Positions 28,064 through 37,868 are shown, numbered from the stretch's first letter. The stretch is 64,000 nucleotides of DNA from Paulinella micropora (GCA_019918135.1 WBZZ01003873.1:75001-139000); one strand, 5' to 3'. Numbers and translations: made by a program. The notes: generated by a model from the sequence alone, not told the origin.

Positions 28064-28816
28064 CTAGGCACTGTATGTGCTAGCTGGACTTAACGTTACA
28101 GTTAACATCCCGACCACTGACAGCAGGATACTACCCCAGGCCACGGCGGTGGTGCGCTTAGCCGCGGAAGAATTGAGGGTACCACTTGTGGTCGTATTGT
28201 CAGCGATTGGCTTCATGGATGCTGAATTGGATGGAGCCATTGTTGTCGGAGTCGCCGTCGGGGTTGTTGTCGGAGTCGCCGTTGGGGTTCTTGTCGGAGT
28301 CGTAGTTGGAGTTGTAGTGGTTGTAGTGGAAACCGTACTTGTGGTTGGGGCGGTTGTAGTGGGGGCCGTAGCGGTCGTCGATGGCGCGGAGATGCTGCCG
28401 TTGCTGGACAAAGTAGCATTTTCTGCGCAACTGTATTCCAGTTGGTACATAAGCGCACAGTCATCGACGGTGTTTTGACACTGCAGAACCACGCAGGAGG
28501 CGCGGAAGTCATCATTAGGCCTCTCGGCGCACATGGCACCTCTGGTGTCGTTGGCGGAAACATCGTAATAGTATACCAGCGACGAGTTAGCATAGGCGTA
28601 CACACTGAATGACGATCTGTTCACTGCATCAACACGCACCTTGCTCACGTACAAGCCGCTCAGAAGATGGGTTGCGATTCCGGGGCAGACTTCTGAGGAA
28701 GATGACGACAGATTGTAGCTACTCCCAGCTGGGATGCTGACGGATACGTTGCAGCCGGCACAGACCCGAGCTACGGCGGCTGCGAGCCCGGATAAGAACA
28801 GCAATAGCTTGTGCAT
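28064..28816 (-). CDS. Thr-rich type I membrane or GPI-like surface protein
   Basis: The 250-residue protein starts at ATG 28814-28816. Signal peptide: MHKLLLFLSGLAAAVARVCAG. The ectodomain (about 22-145) has Cys pairs (CNVSVSI, CPGIATHLL, CAERPNDDF, CVVLQCQNTVDDC, YSCAEN) and several N-glycosylation sites. It is followed by a Thr/Pro-rich stalk (about 150-200, TPTATPTTTPTATPTT) and a C-terminal hydrophobic segment (VAWGSILLSVVGMLTVTL) ending a few residues later. That layout fits a short-tailed membrane anchor or GPI signal. It belongs to the minus-strand surface-protein cluster. Family unknown. Confidence 0.7.
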   Translation of the reverse strand: MHKLLLFLSGLAAAVARVCAGCNVSVSIPAGSSYNLSSSSSEVCPGIATHLLSGLYVSKVRVDAVNRSSFSVYAYANSSLVYYYDVSANDTRGAMCAERPNDDFRASCVVLQCQNTVDDCALMYQLEYSCAENATLSSNGSISAPSTTATAPTTTAPTTSTVSTTTTTTPTTTPTRTPTATPTTTPTATPTTMAPSNSASMKPIADNTTTSGTLNSSAAKRTTAVAWGSILLSVVGMLTVTLSPASTYSA

Positions 28817-29021
28817 GTTTATTTTCAAATAAGAGAGTCTGTCCCCCTACTTGCAAACCTGAGCGGAAAAGGGGCGGGAGGGCAGAAAGGAGAGAGATAG
28901 AGAGAGAGAGAGGGAGAACGAATGGGAGGGGGGGGGGAGGAGGAGGGGGGGGGGGGGACAGGAGAAACAAGGAATCGGGGGTAAAAAAGGGGCTGCCGTG
29001 GTCCAAAGGGCGCGCAACACA
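28817..29021. other. Low-complexity spacer
   Basis: Mixed (GA)n and long G runs (28925-28960) on the plus strand, equal to C runs upstream of the minus-strand start at 28816. No gene seen. Confidence 0.4.
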
Positions 29022-30266
29022 CTAGATACTCTGCTCCTTGTACCACTTCCAAATTTCCAAAATCAGGATGTACATGGCGCTCTTGACATTGAATGAACTG
29101 TCCATGCTATTATATGCGGGTTGGCAGGTGCTAAAGTCTGTGGCAACGTCTCTGCGCACACCCGACACCACCGCTACGTGACTCCCGGTTTCGGCCAGCA
29201 GCAACAAAGCCTGCCGCTCGGTATCTGTCTCGCTTTGTGGGCGAGAAGCCATGTGCACCAAGTAGCGATGGATGTCTACTCTCCGGTCTGCCACCACGAC
29301 CAAACCGAAGCCCCTGTCGTACTTGTTGTTGCCATCGGCATCGCTGACATCCAGCAACACGCAGTACTGTGTCCCGTACTTACTGTCGACAAACGGGTAC
29401 ACGGCCATGTGCGCAGCAATCGAACTGCCGAGCTGCACCCCCTTGCAGTTTCCATTGTTGTTTAGCAAAGCCCGCATAGCCGCTCGCAGATCGGCCGCTT
29501 CGTTGCTGTTGGGGTACTGAGCACTCGAGAACGAAGCTTTGGGCATGTAGCGGCTCTGATAGCATTCGGCTATCGCAGCCAATGTAGTGCGTCCAGAGAC
29601 ACAATCAATAGTACCCGCGGAGGGGCTGCGCGCGGGGGAAGGAGAGGGGCTGGTTGTGGGGAGCACGGGTCCTGCACACATGCCGGTGGTAGAATTTGCC
29701 ACTCAGACCGCGGCGCACTGTGCAGGAAAAACAGCTTTTATAGGGTTGATCCACGTGGTGGGGCCAGGCAAGGAGTCTTTTTTACGCAACGAGAGTGTTT
29801 GTAAAACGTATATGAAATACCCGCTGGGAAGCTCCCCGGTTGCCAAACCCGTAGTGCAGACTTGGTCCTCCGGAATGCCGTTGACGAGCCGCCCATAGAT
29901 AATATCGTACCCTAAGAAAACGCAATCGCTGACAAGAGGAGTGACAGTCTTCAGAGGGGTGGTCCCGCTTTTGCTCATAGCATCCGCCAAAAGCCACGCG
30001 CGCCGGCAAGGCGCAGCCCCCCCGCCATAAGCGGCTTCGTTCGTTGAAGCGCCGTTGGCACAGGTGATCAATGCATCCAAGCTTGTACAGATAGTGGATG
30101 TGCCGCGCCAGTCGAGCCAGTACGGTACAGGCAGCTTTGGTCGGGAAGTCGTATCAACAGGACTGCCAGTAGTACTAGAATTAGTGACAACCTTGCAAAC
30201 AAAAGCGCCACCCACAAGCAGGGCCCGCACTAACACCCACCACCACACCATGGACGACCTCCGCAT
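29022..30266 (-). pseudogene. Third, diverged mucin-family paralogue without Ser/Thr stalk
   Basis: It starts at ATG 30264-30266 (or 30249-30251, MVWWWVLVRALLVGGAFVC, a signal peptide). Its two conserved blocks match those of the proteins at 33120-34886 and 35120-37831: YWLDWRGTSTICTSLDALI ... IIYGRLVNGIPEDQVC and GNCKGVQLGSSIAAHMAVY ... DADGNNKYDRGFG ... DIHRYLVHMASRP. It lacks the long Ser/Thr repeat region. Overall similarity is much lower than between the other two, so it is the older copy. The reading frame is not continuous over the full span, so it looks broken (about one interruption). Role unknown; the relatives look like secreted glycoproteins. Confidence 0.65.
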
Positions 30267-30308
30267 GGTCGCCGTTTGAATCAAACTTGTCTCTCGTTGC
30301 TTACCTCT

Positions 30309-30322
30309 ATAATATACATATG
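30309..30322 (-). promoter_or_regulatory. TATA-like promoter element
   Basis: TATAATATACATAT lies 40-60 bp upstream of the paralogue start. Comparable TATATTAAAG/TATATAAAGG boxes lie at similar distance upstream of the two related genes (34924-34937 and 37869-37882). Confidence 0.4.
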
Positions 30323-30479
30323 TACCAACAGCCCGCGCGCACGGTCTCTCGATAAGCGGGGGAGAAAAGCGGATAGAGGGGAGGAAGCGCCTTCCCCCCC
30401 CCCCCCCCCTTCTTCCCTCCCCTGCCCCTCTTTTCCAAATGAGTTATGTAACAGAAAAGGAAAAGAAGAGAGCCCACCC

Positions 30480-32930
30480 ATGTCCAGTTTACTCATTGAA
30501 CTACAGGAGCGGCTGGGACAGGTTTTGCTCGCCAGAGCCCAAAAACACACAGAATTGTGCGGCAGAGAATCGAACGATTGTCTGTTCGAGAATGCAGCGT
30601 CCGAGCCCAACAGCTGGCTCGCCCAGGGCACACGACATATACTCATTTTCCCCAGCGACGACGAAGCCACCCTAGTGTACCGCTTCGGCTTTGCTGTGTA
30701 CGACAGCGAGGATATGGCCAAGGCGCGCGTAAGGTGGGCAAACGCCATGCAGGACAGTGATATCGGTGCCGGCAAAGACAGCGTCTACAGCAAAGTGGAG
30801 CAGCGCGAACTAAAAGCCTTTGTGAGTTTCCTGCAAATTCGGGCCCTCGGTGGCCGAGGCCAGCTCAAGATGTCTGCTGACACTTCCAGCTTGCTGGGTG
30901 GTACATGCAAGGCTAGGCTCGAAACCGACAGGGCTTGTCTCCTAGCAAAAGCGGACAAGGCCATTGGATCGTTTTTGCAGAGTCCCGGTGGGAAGCGGCG
31001 CGTGTACTTATTTCGCGACAGGGCGGCGTACGCAGAGAGTAACCTGCTCGCCTGGTTAGTTCGTAACGAAGGAAAGCACGAAATCTTGCTCAGCGCGTGG
31101 CGGGCGATTTACGCCACAATCAAGGGCTATGCGAGGCTTTTCCGGGAGCTGCTAATATCTGACCCTAAGGCCGATGCAGTGGTGGTCGATCAATTTCCGA
31201 CCGATTTCCTTGTCTACGACAAGAAGAGAGACGTCACCCGGATATGTGTTTTATTCAGGAGTGCAAGCCTCACAAAGGAGGAGGCCCGTTCTGACTCGCC
31301 AGCCAGCGAGCTAAGCCCGTGGTCTCTAGAGCTGCTGAGCGATCAAAAGGGGCCCTCGCCAGGAGGAACAATCTGGCTGAGCGTGGGTGTGTTTGTTACC
31401 TTGCTAGCGAATTCCAAGGGCGACCTCAGCTCTTCTCCCGGGGCATTCCAAGCCGGGCTGCAGGTATTACAGGAGATCTCAAGCAGCGCTAGCACAGACC
31501 ACGGCATTGCGTTGCCTGAGCTGCTGAAGGACGCTATGGTATTGGTTGCCAGCCTGCGTTTTCAGGCACGTGCATCTTATTCCTTCCTAGCCATACTTGG
31601 TCATCGTCTAAGCCAAGCGGGCAAACCAGGTTTGCCTGTAGGGCTTGAGGCGCCGTCCACAAGCTCAGGCTCGCCCGCTCTCACCAGCGCGATCGAGCGG
31701 TACTTAGGCTTGCTGCCCAACGTTTTTGCTTGTAGCAAATGTGGCAAACCCGTGGACAATTTTGATAGGCTCATTCAAGGACTACAGGTTGAAGCGAAAA
31801 GACATTCTGCACTAGGCTGGCTCACAACAAGCGATTTCGAAGACGCGCTGTACAACAAGCTCATGATGGCAAGCTCGGGAGAAGGCAAGGCAGGGGTCCT
31901 GGACGGGAGGCTGTTGCTTTGGCAGCAGGATGGGCACAGGCGCACTGACATTGTTACCTGCTGCCTCATACCTCAGCATGAAATGCAATCTTCCGCTGGA
32001 TATTTAAGCTGGACCGAGGCCTTGTATGCAAGTCGAATAGGAGCATGCGAATCCGTACGTCTGGCGAGTATCGCCGAGAACTCTAAACTCGCTAACAAGA
32101 TACTGACGGCCTTGAAACAAACAAGGGCAAGACGGACAGGGCTCCGGGCAAGCACCAGCCTGGCGTTCAGTCGCCTCCTCGGAGAAAGAAAGCAACGGGT
32201 CTATCTGGCCTGCTACAGCCAGGCCAACGACAATGGCAGCCTAGCCGAATACTTGACGGACCACGAGGTAGCCAGGGAAGCATGGCCGAAACTGTTCGAG
32301 CTCATGCAGAGATATGCACATTTTCTCTGCCAACGGGCCCGGAGCTCAGAGCCCTTGCTTCTGTTAGGGCGCTGGGACACCTCGCATGTTGCAGTGTACC
32401 GCTGTAGGGTGCGGGGCCGGGAACTAGTCGAGGTCAGGCTCTTGGACCCCTTGCTGCCTGCCCAACAGCCCCTGTCTTTTCCAGAGCCAACAACCTTGGA
32501 CGAGGCCGCGCGCGTAGGCCTCTCTGCCGCAGGCGGAGAGGCTGCCCGCGACAGTTTGGCAGTTCTGTTCTACCTGACGTTGTTGGCCAACGGGACTCAA
32601 TACTTCCCCTCCGAGGTCATTGGCAATAAGAATAGCCGCGATTGCGCGCTGGCGCCGCTGATCAGGGCGCTCCGCGACAGCGTTGTTGCAGAGTTCTGGA
32701 CAGCCTTGCTGCGCCAAGCCGGAGACCTAGCAGCAATGCTAGGTATAGCGAGCGAGCACGGGCTTAAGCAACTGACACTTATTGGAGCCTTGGCCAACCA
32801 GCCCTGGCGGGCGAGATCTACCCCGGGGGCTGTCTTGAAAGTCTTTTGGAAAAACCAAAAACTTGGGGGGACCCTCCCTCCCTCTACCCATGGGCCTCTC
32901 CCGCTTTCTCTTTTCAAACCCAACACTTGA
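30480..32930 (+). CDS. Orphan protein, 816 residues
   Basis: ATG 30480 (MSSLLIELQERLGQVLL), chosen because the upstream in-frame codons are a Pro-rich low-complexity leader. Visible: a CSKCGKPVDNFDRL segment (about 418-431) with one CxxC pair; an Arg/Asp-containing N-terminal half with VYLFRDRAAYAESNLLAW; a middle part with Cys-Cys (DIVTCCLIPQHEM); and a Leu-rich C-terminal third. No membrane segment, signal peptide or catalytic signature. It lies alone on the plus strand inside a minus-strand surface-protein locus. The final ~25 residues are Gly/Pro/Leu-rich and coincide with a C-rich tract, so the exact end is less certain. It is one of the largest undescribed proteins here. Confidence 0.7.
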   Translation: MSSLLIELQERLGQVLLARAQKHTELCGRESNDCLFENAASEPNSWLAQGTRHILIFPSDDEATLVYRFGFAVYDSEDMAKARVRWANAMQDSDIGAGKDSVYSKVEQRELKAFVSFLQIRALGGRGQLKMSADTSSLLGGTCKARLETDRACLLAKADKAIGSFLQSPGGKRRVYLFRDRAAYAESNLLAWLVRNEGKHEILLSAWRAIYATIKGYARLFRELLISDPKADAVVVDQFPTDFLVYDKKRDVTRICVLFRSASLTKEEARSDSPASELSPWSLELLSDQKGPSPGGTIWLSVGVFVTLLANSKGDLSSSPGAFQAGLQVLQEISSSASTDHGIALPELLKDAMVLVASLRFQARASYSFLAILGHRLSQAGKPGLPVGLEAPSTSSGSPALTSAIERYLGLLPNVFACSKCGKPVDNFDRLIQGLQVEAKRHSALGWLTTSDFEDALYNKLMMASSGEGKAGVLDGRLLLWQQDGHRRTDIVTCCLIPQHEMQSSAGYLSWTEALYASRIGACESVRLASIAENSKLANKILTALKQTRARRTGLRASTSLAFSRLLGERKQRVYLACYSQANDNGSLAEYLTDHEVAREAWPKLFELMQRYAHFLCQRARSSEPLLLLGRWDTSHVAVYRCRVRGRELVEVRLLDPLLPAQQPLSFPEPTTLDEAARVGLSAAGGEAARDSLAVLFYLTLLANGTQYFPSEVIGNKNSRDCALAPLIRALRDSVVAEFWTALLRQAGDLAAMLGIASEHGLKQLTLIGALANQPWRARSTPGAVLKVFWKNQKLGGTLPPSTHGPLPLSLFKPNT

Positions 32931-33119
32931 AAAACCTAAAAATAATAACAAGAAGACCAACAAGACCCCAGGAAGTGTATGATAATAACAAATCTCATCT
33001 AAGGCTTAAAAGTTTGGTGGAGCTTTTATTTACTTTTTTAAAAATTATTTTTGTAAAACAACTTATGTCTTAAAAAATTTCCCCCCTCAAAAAAAGAATG
33101 GTCCTTTGTGGCTGCTTAC

Positions 33120-34886
33120 CTACTGCATGTACCACGCGTACACCTCGGAAGCCAGAACATAGAAAGCAGAGGTGTTGTCATACACGCCGTCAGTGCTGTT
33201 GTAATTGATATTGCATTTGCTGCGGTCACTCGTCACGTCTCTGCGCGCCCCTGCCACCAGACCCACGTGCCCTCCGGTCTCGGCCAACAGACGCATGGCC
33301 TGTACTTCGGTGCTAGTCTCCGAAACAGGGTGCGGGGCGCTATGAACCAGGTAGCGGTGAATGTCTTGGCGCCGGTTGGCTACTGCCACAAACCCAAAGC
33401 TCGAGTCGAACTTGCCGTCCCCGTTGGCATCTCTGGTATCCATCAACAAACAGTACTGAGCCCCGTACGTACTGTCAGTAAACAAGAAAACCGACATGTT
33501 GGCACTGATAGCACTGCCGAGACTCACTCCCCTGCAATTTCCGTCGTTGTCAAGCAAGGCACGCACGGCTTTCCTCAGGTCGCTGGCCTCGTTGTTGTTC
33601 GGATTTATTGACGCTGACGTCGAACTCCTGGGCAAAATGCGCTTACTGTAACAATCGGCCACGGTGCTCAGATTGGTCGCATTTATTACGCAATTGATAA
33701 TACCGTTACCAGCCGTCGTCGGTGATAAGCTTGGCACGGGCTGCGGGGATGAGCTGGGCGAGGAATTTGATGCTAGACTGCACATGCGACTGACGGCATT
33801 CTCGACCCAACCGGCGGCACACTGAGTAGGATATACAAGCTTGAGAGACTGGATCCACCTTTCCCCTAGGTTCGATCGTAGACTCAGTTCCTGCTCGATG
33901 GTCAGAAACCTTCCTGTCGGGAGCACGTTATCAGCGAGCGCCAGACTGCATACCTGGTCGTTTCGGATGCCGTTGAGTAGCCGGCCCAGAATGTTGTCTT
34001 GCGCTCTCAGGCTAGTGCACGTATTCCCATGTATAAAAGTACTAAAGTTCATGTTTGGGTTGCTGTTGTTCATGGCGACTGCCAGCGAGTTTGCGTGCGC
34101 GCAGGGGGCGCCGGCCCCTACGTAAGATGCACCGTCTGTTGGCTGTGCGTTTCCGCACGAAATGAACGCAGCCAACGTACTGCAGCTAGTAGATTTCCCG
34201 TGCCATTGCAACCAGTATGCCGACGGTTTGGGGACAGCGCTAGAGCTGCCGCTGGGCGTTGTGCTATGGCTGGCGCTGGGCGTTGCGCTAGGGCTGGCGC
34301 TGGGCGTTGCGCTGGGGCTGGTAGTGCTAGTGCGGCTCGGGCTACCACTGCCGGAAAGGCTCGAGCTGGCACTAGTTGTAGCGCTAAGGCTGGCACTGCT
34401 AGTACTGCTGGGACTGGTGGCGGTGGGCGTAGCGCTGGGCGTTGCGCTAAGGCTGCCGACGCTGGGGCTAACGCTAGGGGTAGTAGCGCTGGGCGTAGCG
34501 CTCGGGCTGACAGTGATGGTACTACTCGAGCTGGTTGTATCGCTCGCACTGACAGTACTGCTTTTACTAGCACTGGGTGTGTTGCTTTTACTAGCACTGG
34601 GTGTGTTGCTTTTGCTGGCACTGGGTGTGCTGCTCTTGCTGGCACTGGGTGTGCTGCTCTTGCTGGCACTGGGTGTGCTGCTCTTGCTGGCACTGGGTGT
34701 GCTGCTCTTGCTGGCACTGGGTGTGCTGCTCTTGCTGCCACTGGGTGTGCTGCTCTTGCTGGCGCTGAGACCAGCATTGCTTGGGCTAGTTGTGACGCTC
34801 TGGCTAGCATTGTAGAGAGCTGCAGGCTCGCACCAGAAAGCGCAACCCAGTGCCACCAGCCAAGGCCATACTAATAGCTTTTTCAT
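33120..34886 (-). CDS. Mucin-like secreted protein, paralogue 1
   Basis: The 588-residue protein starts at ATG 34884-34886. Signal peptide: KKLLVWPWLVALGCAFWCEP. A Ser/Thr-rich repeat stalk (about 35-215) contains about ten copies of an octapeptide SASKSSTP. A conserved domain begins at PKPSAYWLQWHGKSTSC (about 218), with Cys pairs, N-x-S/T sites and an EF-hand/dockerin-like loop DANGDGKFD, and ends SAFYVLASEVYAWYMQ. It shares very high nucleotide identity with the next gene outside the repeat, so the duplication is recent. Probably a heavily O-glycosylated surface or secreted protein. The conserved domain is not one I recognise. Confidence 0.75.
   Translation of the reverse strand: MKKLLVWPWLVALGCAFWCEPAALYNASQSVTTSPSNAGLSASKSSTPSGSKSSTPSASKSSTPSASKSSTPSASKSSTPSASKSSTPSASKSNTPSASKSNTPSASKSSTVSASDTTSSSSTITVSPSATPSATTPSVSPSVGSLSATPSATPTATSPSSTSSASLSATTSASSSLSGSGSPSRTSTTSPSATPSASPSATPSASHSTTPSGSSSAVPKPSAYWLQWHGKSTSCSTLAAFISCGNAQPTDGASYVGAGAPCAHANSLAVAMNNSNPNMNFSTFIHGNTCTSLRAQDNILGRLLNGIRNDQVCSLALADNVLPTGRFLTIEQELSLRSNLGERWIQSLKLVYPTQCAAGWVENAVSRMCSLASNSSPSSSPQPVPSLSPTTAGNGIINCVINATNLSTVADCYSKRILPRSSTSASINPNNNEASDLRKAVRALLDNDGNCRGVSLGSAISANMSVFLFTDSTYGAQYCLLMDTRDANGDGKFDSSFGFVAVANRRQDIHRYLVHSAPHPVSETSTEVQAMRLLAETGGHVGLVAGARRDVTSDRSKCNINYNSTDGVYDNTSAFYVLASEVYAWYMQ
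34556..34775 (-). repeat. 24-bp tandem repeat (octapeptide SASKSSTP)
   Basis: About nine to ten near-identical 24-bp units (plus-strand form CTGGGTGTGCTGCTCTTGCT plus GGCA). Exact multiples of 24 bp keep the frame, so copy number can vary without frame loss. Confidence 0.85.
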
Positions 34887-34923
34887 TTTAAACGTCCTGC
34901 CGCGGGGCCTCGCTCCTTTACTT

Positions 34924-34937
34924 TATGTATATAAAGG
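34924..34937 (-). promoter_or_regulatory. TATA-like promoter element of paralogue 1
   Basis: TATGTATATAAAGG reads on the minus strand as CCTTTATATACATA. It is followed downstream by AAAGGAGCGA, which also occurs upstream of paralogue 2. Confidence 0.45.
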
Positions 34938-35119
34938 TCCTTGCCCTAAAGCGCCGCGCCATTGACCTTTTCCCGTACTCCTCTTCTCCTTTCCCCCTCA
35001 CCCCCTTCCTCTCTTCCACTTGCATTTGGTCTCCCCTTGCCCCCTCCCCTTCCCCCTTGTTTTGGTTGTTAGAGAACGCTTTAATTAAACAAGAAACACG
35101 TTTTTATCAAACTGCTTAC

Positions 35120-37831
35120 TTATTGCATGTACCACGCGTACACCTCAGAAGCCAGAACATAGAAAGCAGAGGTGTTGTCATACACGCCGTCAGTGCTGTT
35201 GTAAGCGTTATTGCATTTGCTGCGGTCACCCGTCGCGTCCCTGCGCGCCCCGGCCACCAGACCCACGTGCCCTCCGGTCTCGGCCAACAGACGCATGGCC
35301 TGTACTTCGGTGTTAACCTCCGAGGCAGGGTGCGGGGCGCTATGAACCAGGTAGCGATGAATGTCTTGGCGCCGGTTGGCTACTGCCACAAACCCAAAGC
35401 CCGAGTCGAACTTGCCGTCCCCGTTGGCATCTCCGGTATCCATCAACAAGCAGTACTGAGCACCGTACGTACTGTCAGTAAACAGGAAAACCGACATGTT
35501 GGCACTGATAGCACTGCCGAGCGTCACTCCCCTGCAATTCCCATCGTTGTTAAGCAAAGCACGCACGGCTTGCCTCAGGTCGCTTGCCTCGCTGTTGTTC
35601 GGATTTATCGGTGCTGCCGTCGAACCCCTCGGCAAATAGCGCGTACTGTAGCAAGCAGCCACGGCGCTCAGATTGGTTGCTCCACTTACGCAATTGATAC
35701 TATTGCTACCAGCCGTTGTTGGCGAGGAACTCGGCAAAGGCTGAGGGGATGGACTAGGGGAGGAACTCGATGCTAGACTGCACATGCGACTGACGACATT
35801 CTCGACCCAGCCGGCGGCACACTGGGTAGGGTATACATCCTTGAGAGACTGGATCCACGCGACCCCTAGGGCAGTTCGTAGATTCGACGCCTGCTCTATG
35901 GTTAGGAACTGTCCTGTCGGGAGCACGTTATCAGCGAGCGCCTGGCTGCATACCTGGTCGTTTCGGATGCCGTTGAGTAGCCGGCCCAGAATGTTGTCTT
36001 GCGCCCTCAGGCTAGTGCACGTATTCCCAGGTGTAAAAGTACCAAACTTCATGGATGGGTTGCTGTTGTTCATGGCGACTGCTAGCGAGGTCGCGCGCGC
36101 GCAGGGGGCGCCGGCCCCTACGTAAGATGCATCGTCTGTTGGCTGTGCATTCCCACACGACATGAACGCATCCAACGCACTGCAGCTGGTGGACTTCCCG
36201 TGCCATTGCAACCAGTATGCCGACGGTTTGGGGACAGCGCTAGAGCTGGCGCTAGGGCTGGCGCTGCTAGTACTGCTCGAACTGACGCTCGGCGTGACGC
36301 TAAGGCTGGCACTGGGCGTGACGCTGAGGCTGGCACTGGGTGTGACGCTAAGGCTGGTGCTGGACGTGACGCTAAGGCTGGCACTGGGCGTAACACTAGT
36401 GCTGGCACTGCTAGTAATGCTCTGGCTCGCGCTGGGCGTGACGCTGAGGCTGGCACTGGGCGTGACGCTGAGGCTGGCGCTGGGCGTGACGCTGAGGCTG
36501 GCGCTGGGCGTGACGCTGAGGCTGGCGCTGGGCGTGACGCTGAGGCTGGCACTGGGCGTGACGCTGAGGCTGGCACTGGGCGTGACGCTGAGGCTGGCAC
36601 TGGGCGTGACGCTGAGGCTAACACTGGGCGTGACGCTGAGGCTGGCACTGGGCGTGACGCTGAGGCTGGCACTGGGCGTGACGCTAAGGCTGACACTGCG
36701 CGTGACGCTGAGGCTGGCGCTGGGCGTGACGCTGAGGCTGGCGCTGGGCGTGACGCTGAGGCTGGCGCTGGGCGTAACGCTAAGGCTGGCACTGGGCGTG
36801 ACGCTAAGGCTGGCGCTGGGCGTGACGCTAAGGCTGGCACTGCGCGTGACGCTAAGGCTGGCGCTGGGCGTGACGCTGAGGCTGGCACTGGGTGTGACGC
36901 TGAGGCTGGCACTGGGCGTGACGCTGAGGCTGGCACTACTGCTAGTGCTGCCCGGACTGTCGCCGAGCGTAGCGCTAAAGCTGGCACTGCTAGTAATGCT
37001 CTGGCTGGCACTGCTAGTAATGCTCTGGCTGGCGCTGGGCGTAGCGCTAGAGCTGGCGCTACTAGTAGTGCTCTGGCCGGCGCTGGTCGTACCGCTCTCG
37101 CTAGCACTGGGGGTGTTGCTCTGGCTGACACTGCTAGCACTGCTCAGGCTGTCATTTGGCGTAGCGCTAGGAGTGCCGCTGGGCGTGACGTTAAGGCTGG
37201 CACTACTAGTACTGCTCGGGTCGACACTGGGGGTGTTGCTTTGGCTTCCGTCGGTCGTAGCGCTAGGGCTGACACTGCTAGTAATGCTAGGGCTGGCACT
37301 GGGTGTGACGTTAGTGTTGGCACTGCTAATGCTGCTCGGACTTCCGCTGGGCGCAGGGCTAAAGCTAGCACTGTTAGTAATGCTCTGGCTTGTGTTTGGA
37401 GCGCTAGGAGTGCTGCTGGGCGTGGTGTTAAGGCTAGTACTGCTAATACTGCTCGGGCCGACACTGGGGGTGTTACTCTGGCTGCCGTCGGGCTTATCGC
37501 TAGGACTGACACTGCTGGTAATACTGAGGCTGGCACTGGGCGTGGCGCTAAGGCTGGCGCTGGGCGTAATGCTCAGGCTGCCACTGGGAGTATTGCTCTG
37601 GCTGCTGCTGCTTAAGTAGGCACTCGGACTGGCACTGGGGGTGTTGCTCGGGTTGACAACGCTAGGGGTACTGCTTTGGCTGGCGCTAGCTGTACTAGCA
37701 TTAGGGAGAGTCGCGATGCCGGAAGGGCTGGCAGTGCTGATGTTCAAAGAGATTGCCCAATCAACTGCAGGCTCGCACCAGAAAGCACACCCTAGCGCCA
37801 AAAGCCAAGACAACGCTAATAGCTTTCTCAT
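35120..37831 (-). CDS. Mucin-like secreted protein, paralogue 2 (expanded repeats)
   Basis: The 903-residue protein starts at ATG 37829-37831. Signal peptide: RKLLALSWLLALGCAFWCEP. An irregular Ser/Thr-rich part (about 30-290) is followed by about 22 near-identical SASLSVTP octapeptides plus variants (about 295-500). The same conserved C-terminal domain as paralogue 1 follows (from PKPSAYWLQWHGKSTSC, with DANGDGKFD and the HRYLVHSAPHP block, to VYAWYMQ). It differs from paralogue 1 mainly in stalk length and repeat sequence. Likely an extended O-glycosylated surface or secreted protein. Repeat-length variation would change how far the domain reaches from the surface. Confidence 0.8.
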   Translation of the reverse strand: MRKLLALSWLLALGCAFWCEPAVDWAISLNISTASPSGIATLPNASTASASQSSTPSVVNPSNTPSASPSAYLSSSSQSNTPSGSLSITPSASLSATPSASLSITSSVSPSDKPDGSQSNTPSVGPSSISSTSLNTTPSSTPSAPNTSQSITNSASFSPAPSGSPSSISSANTNVTPSASPSITSSVSPSATTDGSQSNTPSVDPSSTSSASLNVTPSGTPSATPNDSLSSASSVSQSNTPSASESGTTSAGQSTTSSASSSATPSASQSITSSASQSITSSASFSATLGDSPGSTSSSASLSVTPSASLSVTPSASLSVTPSASLSVTRSASLSVTPSASLSVTPSASLSVTPSASLSVTPSASLSVTPSASLSVTRSVSLSVTPSASLSVTPSASLSVTPSVSLSVTPSASLSVTPSASLSVTPSASLSVTPSASLSVTPSASLSVTPSASLSVTPSASLSVTPSASQSITSSASTSVTPSASLSVTSSTSLSVTPSASLSVTPSASLSVTPSVSSSSTSSASPSASSSAVPKPSAYWLQWHGKSTSCSALDAFMSCGNAQPTDDASYVGAGAPCARATSLAVAMNNSNPSMKFGTFTPGNTCTSLRAQDNILGRLLNGIRNDQVCSQALADNVLPTGQFLTIEQASNLRTALGVAWIQSLKDVYPTQCAAGWVENVVSRMCSLASSSSPSPSPQPLPSSSPTTAGSNSINCVSGATNLSAVAACYSTRYLPRGSTAAPINPNNSEASDLRQAVRALLNNDGNCRGVTLGSAISANMSVFLFTDSTYGAQYCLLMDTGDANGDGKFDSGFGFVAVANRRQDIHRYLVHSAPHPASEVNTEVQAMRLLAETGGHVGLVAGARRDATGDRSKCNNAYNSTDGVYDNTSAFYVLASEVYAWYMQ
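36285..36955 (-). repeat. 24-bp tandem repeat (octapeptide SASLSVTP)
   Basis: About 28 units of 24 bp (plus-strand form GCTGAGGCTGGCACTGGGCG plus TGAC), most differing by only one or two bases. The pattern is direct, without spacers, so it is not a CRISPR array. It also creates long open antisense frames that are artefacts. Confidence 0.9.
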
Positions 37832-37868
37832 TACAAAAGCACGCCGGAAGGAGTGTCGCTCCTTTATT

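Noticed and set aside
36285-36955. Regular 24-bp repeats considered as a CRISPR array
   Set aside because: Units are contiguous without unique spacers and encode an octapeptide in frame.
36162-37619. Two long plus-strand open frames (over 450 codons each) through the mucin repeat region
   Set aside because: They are antisense to the 24-bp repeats of the minus-strand mucin gene. Their sequence is only the repeat read backwards, and they lack a signal peptide or domain.
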